A stretch of DNA of 64,000 bases from Thamnaconus septentrionalis (lineage: Eukaryota; Chordata; Actinopteri; Tetraodontiformes; Monacanthidae). Below, piece by piece: positions 26,570 to 39,000 of this stretch. How positions within the stretch are numbered: the first letter of the stretch is position 1; each line of letters opens with the position of its first letter. The notes below the pieces were generated by a model. It was not told where the DNA came from and searched no databases. It worked only from the letters and a program-made list of their open reading frames with translations. The position numbers and the translations under genes were made by a program. The stretch covers positions 6,324,361-6,388,360 of the forward strand of contig CM020501.1 in assembly GCA_009823395.1 (NCBI GenBank), written 5' to 3'.

Positions 26570-29500
26570 ATACACATATGTATGTATGTGTGTGTGTGTG
26601 TGTGTGTGCGTTCAGAAGCACTGATGTTGGAAGAAAAACAAAAAGACATGGAATCGCAGCTGAGTTTTCCATTCATCATGGAAGAGTGCGTCGAGGAAGC
26701 AGTGTGGCAGTGATAAAGGGGCGGGAGTGACGCAGCAGAGACTCATACTGGGGCCAAGAATGAAGGACAACGTGAAGAAATTCTTTGCAGAGTGAGCACT
26801 TAAGTGGTGGACGCCAACTTGATGACAGCAGCTGAGTTTCCTTCACAGGGCGAGCGATATAAAACACAATCGTCAATTCAAATGTCTGCGTTTCCAGGAA
26901 AGGATGTTGAGGCGGCAAAGAGGATGTTTTTCTTTTTCTCTTGTGCTAATTAATTCCGAGATGCATGGTTGATATCTCTCAGTGTTATTATTTCCTTTGC
27001 GACGAGTGCCAATTGGTGTCAATTCATGCAAACTTTCTAAATGTGTTTGTAAGATTTAGAAGGCAATTGCTGTACTTCTGCCACCTGCCACATCATAACC
27101 ATTTTCATTTGATAAATTCATCATGTGAATTGTTGTCACGTCTTGCTCAGCAGAGGGACCTCAATGCAGAGATCACATGATAGTGAAGAAAAGAGCCGTT
27201 TATTAAATCTCAATTCGGAGCAGATTGTTATAGAAAATGGTACAAAACCTAAAAAAAACAAAAAGAATTCAAAATTCACAAAAGCGTGGAAAAAAGACTA
27301 ACATAGACCATTAAGTTGATGACCTGACACCAGACAAAGGGAGACAAGCACTGTTTATGCATGTCAGCAGGGGAACACAGGTGAGACCAATCAGGAGTGG
27401 ATGGACAACGAGGTGCAGGTGAATTTATACACAGCCACAAATAGAGGGAAAACTAAGACAGGAAGAAAAATTCAAGCGAACACAAGAGAAGACAAAGACT
27501 ATCAAAATAAAACAGGAAGTTCAAGTTTTGCCGTGTGTTTTTTTTTTTTTGTTGAATCGGCCAAAATATCAACTGAAATTTATAAACGCATTTGTAACAT
27601 ATGGACATTCCCCCCAAAGTTGGTAAATCATTTTCAGTCTGCAAATTCTGAAAGATAATGGAAACATACAAGAGCAGCGTAAACTGCATGAGGACATACC
27701 TACAGTAGACACGATGACATCTTTCATGGTGAATTGTATTCAGTGCATAGTGGTGCCAATGAGTAAAAATAAACAAGTTGAGTTTAGGTACAGTGGTACC
27801 GTCACATTCACCAGTTTTGTAATGGATTAAGCAAAAGAACTGGGAAAGCAATCATGCAGATTATAATTTCATGTCTATTTATTATTTTAATTACAATAAG
27901 GCGATTAGTTATTTGAACTTTATTCTTAAAAACAACAACAAATATCAGCCTTTTGAATTGGTAGTTTTCTTCCGTGTCTATTTTCAAAGTAAAGGAGTTC
28001 AAGTTGAACTTTGATATTAGAAAGGTAGCTGAAAGAAAAGCACGTGAAGGCCTGCAAAAACGTCAAACAATCAACCAATGGTCATCACGTCCTACACCGG
28101 ATCTGGTCGACGGATGAGAAGAAAAAAATGAACAATAAACATTTTCTGCCGTGTCTCCACCCCAAAAAACTCAGCCTAAAGTACTCAATCTTGATCACAG
28201 AAGAGTGCAGTGCCCTTTCATTGAACAATTTCCATATTTATGTAATAAATCTGTCGCTGCAAGGCACTATTAATAGCCATATGATCTCGCATAAGTGAAA
28301 TCATTATGGCAATGATTGAGTCATGTTCTGGATTTAATTGAACCGTTGTTAAGCCAACAACTCACACCTCTTCTGGGATTCCTGCCATTACGTGGATCAG
28401 GTTTCCGATGGAAAGCACATTTAGCTTTGCTGTATTTTTTTTTTTTGGTACTGCATAATTGATAAGTTGCCTGCTTCATAATTCATACACCGGTAATTGA
28501 TATTACAATGGTTTCCTCGTTGCAAACGAGTCACAATTAATCTTCCTCGTTGTCCATATCGGCGATCAGCAGATCGTAAGTGCGTCAGGCGTTGATGGCA
28601 TACAATCGCAGAATCGCCTTTGCAGATATTTAACAGCGGGCCGAGGATTTTCTTTGTTCTGCTGCGGTCAGAGGAGAACCGTGTGGCGTTGCGACGTGCA
28701 CGCCTGCGTCAAACGCACAGCAAATCATGTGAAACGACAAGATGTAACTCTGAGAAAACACTCGTCCTGCAGCCACGCTGTGGGATTTATGCTGATGAGA
28801 TTTTTTTTCCTTTTTGTTTTTTTTCCCAACCATGGTTTGCCTCCCTTCTTATTTGTTCTGGCATTCAGCACTGAATGAGTCACTCGCACACACACACGTA
28901 CACTCGCTGCACACGCTCACACAGATAGCGCAATAATGTGGAGAAACAATCAGACGGCTTCTTTGCGATTGTAAATCAGCTGCGCTGGGAAATCGGTGAT
29001 GACTGATTCACCGAGATTATTGCAGCAAATGAAACACGTGTGCAGTTTTAAAGAAACACTAAATTGATAGAATTCCAAAGAAAGTTTTGTTGTTATGCTT
29101 CGAAATATTAATGGGGACCTATAAAGAAAAACTGACATTCTCAGCTCTTTCACGTCTTTTTGCATTACTGCCATGCCAACTGAGCCCAAAACAATGCTAA
29201 CCCGTCGTAGCATATTTCTAGATGCACTGGCTTCGTCTGTTACTGCGCTGAAATGGATTTTGCTCGAATTTTTGTGTCACAAAGTCAAACTGATTATCAG
29301 AGTGACGCCTCCACAGAGTTTTGTGTGGGTGAGGCATTACTGTGGGAGAGCTAGTAGTATAGTATAATATAGTATATAGCCATCTTCCCCGCTAGCTCGC
29401 GCTACGGATGGAGCAGACAGGGGAAACCTTGTTCCTTGTTGGAAGTAGCCCACCAAAATGAATGTATTCAATCTGGAAATGGCCGTAATAGGGGCCCTTT

Positions 29501-30100
29501 TAAAGTTAATCAGATCACACAACACAAAATCATTTGCACCTGTCATATTAACAAGGTAATCAAGCCAATATGAGGGTAATAACTGAGATGAAGAATGAGG
29601 CCATACACGCTTCCAGTGGTGGAACCTGTTACCAGATGAGTTAATGACATTGTGCTCATGTTTCATAGGACAGAGATTTAAATGATCTGCAGATAAACGA
29701 AGACAAAAACCACTTTTCCAGTTAAGATGAGTTTTTTTTTTTTTTGTTCTTCAGAAGTCTTGGCCTTTATGTAGATGTAAAAGGTTTGAATGGTTCCGAC
29801 TGAAGAAAGTGAGGTTCATGAAAACACAAGCACGCAGTCACACACACAGCTCTCTTCCCATAAGCTCCTTTAACATTTGCAGCGTAAGCCAGCCCCTGCT
29901 GGGTGTGTATCCCTGTGCTTCTATTAAAAGCCGGCAAATCACTCACCTCTGTCTAATCCTCACGTCCACCGAAACAAGGCTGCAGGCAACAGATTGGAGG
30001 CAGCCACGCCGTCCAGGAAGGTTCTTAACTTCACTTTGAATTGCTAATCTACTTTCGTTTAGCAACATCTGTCAGTCAGTAATTAGAATCCAGTTTAACT

Positions 30101-30170
<70 letters not shown>

Positions 30171-31040
30171 AGGGCGGGGGGGGTGAAAGATTTGTTTGTT
30201 TTTTCTTTTCTTTTCTGTTTTATCAGCAAACTGTTTGGTGTTTTTTTCCCCAGGAAAACTTGTACAACGGCTGCACATACGATCAAAAAACCGAACTCCA
30301 TTTTGTCCAACAGTGTGATAAGCAGGATTTGTGCTCAGACAGAGAGGCAGCGGCAGACTCGGAGGCAAAAACAATTTAGAATGCACCAGCTGCACCGAAA
30401 GCCGCGGTGCATTTGTGGGGAAACAATTACAGAATCATGGAATTATTATTGCCATCACTGTTGCTGTCGTTGTTGCTGCTGCTGCTGCTGCTGCTGCTGG
30501 TGGTGGTGTTTTTTTTCCATCAGGGGAACTTTAAGCACATATTTTGTTAGCTTCATGAGAAAAGTTTAAACATCAGTCTTGGTTTCACCTGAAGCCTTTT
30601 TGGTGCAAATGATGGCAGCTGATGTTAACATCATCAGTCTACTGTGTCACCGTGTACACACACACACACACCTACACACACACATACCCAGCATGTTCCA
30701 TTCATGAGGGTCTGTGTGGCTGGAAATTTTCTGTCATTCTCCTGAAACCAAACTAAGCAAACTCCTCATTTTCTTTCTCTGTCATGCTGTCTCACTGAAG
30801 GAAGTCGAGGTTTGTACACCTGCTTGATAGCCTTGTGTCCGTCGTGCATGACTAATTTGTATTCCTAACTGTGTTTATTTTCATCTTGCATCCAATCGCA
30901 ATATTTAACCAAACGCTTGTTACAATCACTTGTTAATAATTTGTTATTTCTCTCAGGAGCCTGGGACGTGGACGCCTTCCAAGCCTTTTGATCAAGGTGA
31001 GTGTGAGAGAAAAGGCTCAGATGAAATGGCTTTGTTATTA

Positions 31041-31073
<33 letters not shown>

Positions 31074-32369
31074 ATTATCATTATTATTATTATTATTATT
31101 ATTACTATTATTATTATTACTTTGCATTGTAATTGCGTCAGCATCACGACACTGAGGGACAATGATGCTGTTTGGCATCACTCTGATGCTTTTATCCTTG
31201 ATACAAGCAGACCCGGAGGGTCTGGCTCGGTCACGCGCTCCCTGGTGAGGGGACACAAAATCAGTTTCTCCTCCCTCCAATAAATAACTTCAGAACGCGG
31301 CCTCTCGTCAAGATTAGATTTGCCTTCCTTATTTGATTACGGGCCTCAATCCAGCGTGTGTCCTAAAACCCCAGAGGCTCTAAGTCATTTAACTGGCCGG
31401 GAACATGCTGTGACTAATCAGCTCCCCGTGACTCATCACGGCTCTGTAGGTATTTTGCTCGAAGAACTGTACAGTGAGGTGGGGGTGTGGGGAGGGGGAT
31501 TGGGGTGGGAAGGAAAAAAGTGATCTAATGCGTCGCTGAGAGGAGCCACAGGCCGATCGTGATGCTCCACCTGCCCGACGGTCGCTGGGACCGACGATCT
31601 CACGCACGGATCCAGCCAGGGTGGGGGAGGAGGGCGGGAGTGGGGGGGTCGGTGTGAGCGCGCTCACACACACACACACTCGGTTGTCGCTCCACCGTCA
31701 ACCGTCAACGGTCCGCGCACAGCGACGCTCACGCAGACATGTCAGGGAAACAATAGCATTAGACAGTGCGTTGGAGGATGGAGGCAGGATAATCTGGCAA
31801 AGCTGCTCAGGGATTACTGTAAGGTTCTTTCAGTGCAGAGGTCATTCGCAAACTGTTCCCAGATCAGCCAGAGGTGGCTCAGATGCTGGGCGCGCCGCTG
31901 ATCTCACCTCCCCTCCTCCTCCTCCGACAAAGATCGCTGCCCGCCGGCGGTGCCGAGATACGGATCTTGAATCATCGCTAAAGTCAAAAAGGTGCAGGTG
32001 TCCGCCGAGAGATCTGACACCGGATCTGTTTGCTGGTTGTCGGGCGAGAGCGCCGGTCCCTCCAGCCGCTGCGAGAGGTCAGGAATAGCCTCGATAAACT
32101 GTTCCATCTGTTTTTAGCCGCAAGGATGCTTAGAGTAACAGCATTATGGCTTTGAATACAGTGAGAGAGACACATTTCCCTGGTAAGCCTATCAGCGAGC
32201 GCAGCAGTGCACGCAGACACGCAACGCACACACACACACACCAGTGATGCAACTTCCTTAAAAAATGTCACTACTGTGGATCAGTGCGACTGGAGCTTCT
32301 AGAGAAGAGAATGAAAATGTTACCTAGCATAGTAGCATGGCATGTGTCTTGGGGTTTGGAAGCATAATG

Positions 32370-32435
<66 letters not shown>

Positions 32436-32974
32436 GATTGTTGTTGTTGTTGTTGTTATCTCTCTGGCTGGCTGCTCCTTTATGCTGAGAGCTGCTTTGG
32501 TTGCACGCACACGCACGCACGCACACACACACGTGCACAGACGTGGACACACAGAGTCATTGGTCTGTGTTTTGTGTCTCTAGGTCTCGATCCAGCCAAA
32601 GACCCCTGTCTGAAGATCAAATGCGGTCGCCACAAAGTGTGTGTGGCTGAGGATTACAAGACGGCCTCGTGTGTCAGCCAGAGGAGGGTCAGGTGAGAAC
32701 ACACATATACACACACACACACATATACACATGCACACTCATCCTTTTCCAATGGCATAAGTTCCGAATCGATTCGTCAAACTGTCATTGTGATGTTTCC
32801 GTGACGAAGCCTGAAATCAAGCGGCAGATTAGAAGCGAGTCATATTTCATTGTTGCTTCATCTTTCTCTTTCTCTCTCTCTCTTTTTTTTTTTTTTTAGC
32901 CTAGTTTAATTTTTTCTTCCTGCTCACTTATTCATGCAGCCTGACAAACAACAACACAGGAGGGTCGGCCGTTT

Positions 32975-33026
<52 letters not shown>

Positions 33027-36000
33027 ACTCTCTCTCTCCCTTTGTCCATCTGGCCTACAGGTTCGCTGGCTCTCTTGTGTGACTTGTGTTGCTTTTTTGG
33101 TCCAATTACCCCGGCGCTGGCACCGTCCCGCAACGGACGCAGAGTCCTGCCAAGTGATATGAATAGGCTTTTTTTTTTTTTTTATGTGTGTGTCCTTTTG
33201 GGACGCGGCCCGACTGGTAGCGCCACACTGACCTGCTTTCGCGTTCTTAGCAACGGCACAATGACCAGCGCACAATGCCAGCAAATAAAAATTAATCACA
33301 CACAAACCCCCTGCCCCACCCCCCAGCGGTAATCCCTGTGTCATTTCTGAAATTGATTGTCGGAGCAAGAAAAAGGCAGCGCCGACGCGGAGCGCTCAGG
33401 AAACATTAGTTGTGAGCTGCTGCGCGATGGGATCCAGGCGAGGCCAAATCCTCGAGAAAAGAAATTCTCATGCACGTTCCGGTGGCTAAAGCGGCTCCGT
33501 GTTTGTCCTCCCTCAGTTTTAAAGATGCCAGCTTGTACCAGAGCCCGGGGTCAAAGTGCAAACCCTGCCCGGTGGTCCACCCCATCCCTGTCTGCGGCAG
33601 CGACGGCCACACCTACTCCTCTCAGGTGCGTCCGTCCTCGCCATCCTATGCTCTTCAGATAGATTGAAACGCGCGCTATGTCCTAATCAGTTTTTTTTTC
33701 TTCGCTGTCCGTGCAGTGCAAGCTGGATTACCAGTCGTGCATCACAGGCAAGAAGATTGTGGCCAAGTGTCCGGGGATGTGTCCCTGCCCTGCTCAGCCT
33801 GAGCCCAGCTCCGCAGAGAAGAAAGGTACCAGGCTCTGCACGCTGCGCGCTGCGCTTTCTCATGCAACAGGGTTGAAACGGCTCCAAATTGGTGCAGTTA
33901 TCAGGCTGGAATTTCATTTTCACCCGGCTGCTGCTCACTGCTGCGGAGGCGCTGGTAACATTTTCTAATCCACACACTTAATCCGGAGTTTACGGAAGGA
34001 AAGAATTCTGCCCGAGGTTCTACTTAACCGCCCAGGCGGTGCTGCGATTTGTCTCAAAATATCAACATTATTGCAGTGTTTTCAGCCTCAGTGTTCACAT
34101 TTGGCCTCTGCGTTCTTATCCGCACGAACATCCAAACCAGGGTGGATCTGCTGGACCAGAGCCTGCAATACCAATGGCCACTAACACGACACGTTTGAGT
34201 ACTTTATACAATATGTTTCCCAATGTATTGGCACTAGATGGGATTTTTTTTTTCCCTCTGTGAATTTTCCGAAAAAAAAAATTGAAATTTAAATGTGCTT
34301 CTGTCAGGCAGGTCAATTAGGACTCCATGGCAGCACATGAGATTGGAGTCTGACCACAGTCATTACGAAAGGTTATGAAAGGTCTTTGAAAAGTGGAAAA
34401 CTGTGTTGGCCATCTTCACTGGAGCCCAGAAAAACCTGAATATTTAGAATTAATGTTGGCAGATAGGCAGTTGAAACAAAGCGGCAGAAGTCTCACATGC
34501 AGGGAAGGACAGTGTAGCAATGAGGGAAAAGGGCTGAAGGAACACATCTACAGAGCTGATTGAGGATGGGACACAGCTGTTACTCCAGGTGAGTCGATGC
34601 AGAGCGGGAAAAACTGAGTCGAGGGCAAAACGTGGACTGGAACAGGGAAGGAGACGGACCGTGTCAGTGACTGTGGGGGAACCAACGGGACAGCAGCGGG
34701 TAGAATTCTGTCGGCTTCCCGTATGTGGGGCATTTTCTTCCCCCTCTGGAAGACATTATTATCAGACTGTCAAAGGAGAGGGTGCAGGACACGCCTGCAC
34801 ACTCAGGTGCGCTGGGAAATGAGAGGTAATAAATTGTCGAGAGGCACTCGAGGGAGAAAATGGAATTTCCATTTAAGAATTCAAAACAGAGGGTAGAAGC
34901 GCGGTGAGCAGTGAGATCAACCGACAATGGCAGCGGCAGCAGCGGCAGCGGCAGCAGTAGTGGCAGCAGCAGCGGCAGCAGTGGCAGCAGCAGCGGCAGC
35001 AGTAGTGGCAGCGGCAGCAGTAGTGGCAGCAGCAGCAGCAGCGGCAGCAGTGGCAGCAGCAGCGGCAGCAGTAGTGGCAGCAGCAGCAGTAGTGGCAGCG
35101 GCAGCAGTGGCAGCAGCAGTAGTGGCAGCAGTAGTGGCAGCGGCAGCAGCAGCAGCAGCGGCAGCAGTAGTGGCAGCGGCAGCAGCAGCAGCAGCGGCAG
35201 CAGTAGTGGCAGCAGCAGCGGCAGCAGCAGTGGCAGCAGTAGTGGCAGCGGCAGCAGTGGCAGCAGTAGTGGCAGCGGCAGCAGTAGTGGCAGCGGCAGC
35301 AGCAGCAGCAGCGGTAGCAGTAGTGGCAGCAGCAGCGGCAGCAGTAGTGGCAGCGGCAGCGGCAGCAGTGGCAGCAGCAGCAGCAGCGGCAGCAGCAGCA
35401 GCAGCAGCAGCGGCAGCAGTAGTGGCAGCAGCAGCAGCAGCAGCAGCAGCGGTGGCAGGACGGTCATGCAGTCGGCAGGCAATAACAAATAATCTAGGAA
35501 GAGCAGAGGCCCAAGGAGCAGGTGGCAGAATACCAGCTGAGAACTGGACACAGGTGGTATAAACATGGTTGAGATGAAACAGTGACAATGTGCTGCCATC
35601 ATATCATTTTCTATGATTTTCAATGATATCGAGTTGTAGGAACCGTGCCGTCTTTTTCCAACAGTAACAGAATAAAACTGAAAATCAAAAAAACACACCA
35701 ACACAACACAGAAACTTCTTCCAGAAAGTTGCGGAGCCACGGTGCTGATTAAAAAGGGTTGAGATGAGTCAACCTCCTGTGATTTGCTATTGAGGGATTC
35801 TGCTTTTTGATTTGCTGTTGTGTTTCAATAGATTTTATCCAAATTTAGTGCAACTCAAACAACTTCTTTTTTTTATCTCAAAAGGCAATCTAGTTTCAGT
35901 TCCCAAGGTCCTCATATTTCTAATATTACCAATAAACAACAGTGAAGTGCAGGACTGCAGTAGGCAATGTCCAAAGATAAAAAATAATGAATAGTGATTT

Positions 36001-39000
36001 GACTTTGTGTCAATACAACTGCCATATTTATTTTTTCTCCAAGGTTGTATCTGGTTTGTATGCGCATATAAAAACAACATGATGCAAATCAACGTGATGT
36101 TGCAGCAATTTTCCAGCTAAATAGCCCAACCTGCCAACCTCTTTTACATTCTGAATGATGATTGCTGTTGTTGTTATGATTCCTCAGTGTGCAGCGAAGG
36201 GGACCTGAAAGAAGTGGTGGGTCGCCTCCGAGACTGGTTCAGGGTGCTGCACGAGAACGGCAACCACAAGAGGCTGAAGCTCCAGAAGCCAGAGAAGAAC
36301 AGTGAGTCATTCAGGATGTTTTTCTGACAGAAGAGAAACCACAGAAACCAATGCGAGTACAAAACGCCGATAGATCATCGCGCTCTTATTCACGGCAGAG
36401 TTCGAGGTCTGGACGTCACCGATTTGTAAGGACCCCCTGGGTTGGATGTTCTCTCGCCTGGACACCAACTTCGACCTGCAGCTCGACCAATCAGAGATCA
36501 AGAGCCTCTACCTGGACAGGAACGAGCCGTGCTCCGATGCCTTCTTCAAATCCTGCGACGTTCACATCGACAAAGTGCTCACCAGCACCGAGTGGTGCAC
36601 GTGCTTCCAGAGATACACAGGTACGATGTCTCAGAGCGCAAATGACAGCACGCTTGAAAGGTCCAGTGTGGAAAATTTGGCCCCACTTCCAGATGGCAGA
36701 ATTTTACACACTGTACCATTAAAACCGATGTTGCACAGAAATCCACCCCAGGAAGTAGTGAGGCTGTTAAGATTTTTCAAAAGGTTTTCAGACAGTCTTC
36801 TTAGTAAAGATTCCATCAGCTCTCTTGTAATTGTGACAAATCAGGAAGCATGTGCTGCTAGTTGCCTTGAAAAGCACCAGAAGAAGATGTAGAACAAACA
36901 GAGGATGCAGCTTTGAGCTAGAACATGATAGACCCATGAAATCACACACACAGATTCAGGAAATATCCAATCCCAGGCGTCGGGTTTGTTATTGTGGCCA
37001 AAACAGAAAAAAATATATCAAACTCAGCCAAAAAACAAAAAATGAGCATCATGAGGGAAAAGCAATTTGTTACTTTTGGTCTCAGCGGTGGTTCCAGATT
37101 GCACTGAGATACAAGGAAGACTCCTCAATGTCAAAGACCCTGTGATGAAATCTGAATTCAAGGCAACCTTTGTGCAGTGTGACTGCTGCACACAACCTAC
37201 ACCAACTAAGCAGCCATTTGAGTGAAGTGTTTCTTTGCACAATCTGCACTCGACAAACTTGTACCTCAGTTTATTAGGTTTGTGTTGGACTGCCTAGCTG
37301 GCTGTGAAAACTGCACAGTGTGCAGCCGCAGTCTTCAGTCAGCATAGTGCACATCCAAAAGAAGTGCACACTAGGCAAACTGAGGTTATAAAAAAAAAGG
37401 AATAATGCATCCCTTATAATAATGAATTATAATAAAAACAATTGTGTTTTCCAGCAACTGACAGATCATTTCAGACCGCTCTGGGGTCGATGTTTTGGTG
37501 CCGTTCATGATATTTTTGAAGCAGTTTTTTCTTTTCAACAATGAACATTCGACATTGATTTGTATCTATTTGTAGCATGAGCTCAAAACAATTCGATTCA
37601 GCTGACCAATCAAATTTCAAAGATTTATGTCACATGGATTAAAGATTGTAAATGCCGCTGTAATGGTCTCATCACAGAACATGACTCAACAACAAAAGTG
37701 CAAACAAAAATCTCTCTGAAGGGTGGAAAAATGCTCCAAAAACACTCTCAAGGATGATCAAACAAACATATAGAAGAAAAAACAACCGTCGCACAATTTT
37801 CTAAACCTGGGAAACTCTCAGCAACAACCAACACAGCTAATGTGACAGAACAAAGAAAGGGAAACGCAGACTATATATACTCACACAGGGTGATGGGCAA
37901 CAGGTGCAGACAATCATTGCGAGTAAGACTAAACAGGTGTGCACGCAAAAAAGGGAAGTCAGTGTCAAGCAGTACAAAATAAAACAGGAAGTGTAGACCA
38001 GACAACATGAAACTAATCCTAAACATAGACATGAGGCAAAACCCGACAGATTTTTCAGTTCATGCCAACAGCTACAAGTTGGTTTGGTTCATCATTATTT
38101 TTTAGTCTGTTATAATGCAAACGTAGGTCAAAAAAATCCTCCTGTAGTTGAACACGACAAAACCACACTGTTTCACCAAAATTCCAAGAGTCCCCGTTTG
38201 AGTTGGATACGGATTGAAATAAACAGCCGCCTTATGTGAGCACAAATCTAAGATGTAAAGAAACTCCAGAACTGGAGTTGCATTCAAAGACCACAACAGC
38301 GGGATGACAAACATCATGACCAAAGCAAAAAAAAAAAAAAAAAGGAAAGAAAAATTAAAAGAAAGCACACAAAAGCAGAAGAGTTCAAACAAACAGAGTG
38401 GCCTTCTGGAAAACAGCAGACTCCTGCAGTTCTCCGCCTTCAGTCACCGCAGTCCCTTGTCTCTCCCTTTCAGATTCCCCTTGTAAAGCAGAACTGTCCA
38501 GCATCAACAAGAAGCAAGCGGGGAAGAAACTGCTCGGTGAGACAGACGGACGGACAGACGGACGGCTCACTCCTTCTCTTACTCTCCCGCTACGAGTTCT
38601 GATGTGTCGTTTGCGCCACTTTCTGTCGCCTCCCAGGCCAGTACCTGCCCTCCTGTGACGAGGAGGGTTACTACAGGTCCCACCAGTGTCACAGCAGCAG
38701 CGGCCAGTGTTGGTGCGTGGATCGCTATGGCAACGAGGTGGCCGGATCTCGCACCCATGGACCGGCGAACTGCGGTGAGCAGAGCGAAGCTGTCTCTTAC
38801 TTTGTTTTGGAGAATTGGAATAGACTTCAGACCCCAGTTGCTTTTCTTTGCATTATTTCACAGGCGACAGTGTGTTGAAATCAGAATAGAAAAAGAGTAA
38901 CGTTGTGGAGTTGACTTTGTTGTAAAGTGAAGGAAATTTGATTACTTCTTGTAATTTGTGTTCATCAGACTGAACATTGATAAATATTGGTATGTTTAAA

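Larger units (their letters stand above)
21532..30956 (+). other. spock3 intron 1 (9.4 kb)
   Basis: No additional coding exon recognised. It holds several microsatellites, a hAT-type element at 24076-24485, a CpG-rich block at about 25440-26400, and a dispersed-repeat-like stretch at about 27320-27530. A small alternative exon cannot be excluded. Confidence 0.6.
30997..32583 (+). other. spock3 intron 2
   Basis: Contains the ATG/ATT and AAT/TTG trinucleotide repeats and a moderately GC-rich stretch at about 31540-32060. No exon recognised. Confidence 0.6.

Noticed and set aside
34664..35740. 358-codon minus-strand frame rich in Leu/Pro, and similar Ser-Gly and Ala frames on the other strand and frames
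   Set aside because: They are products of the GCA/GTA trinucleotide array inside a spock3 intron. The flanks have no coding character and no start, splice or domain signal.
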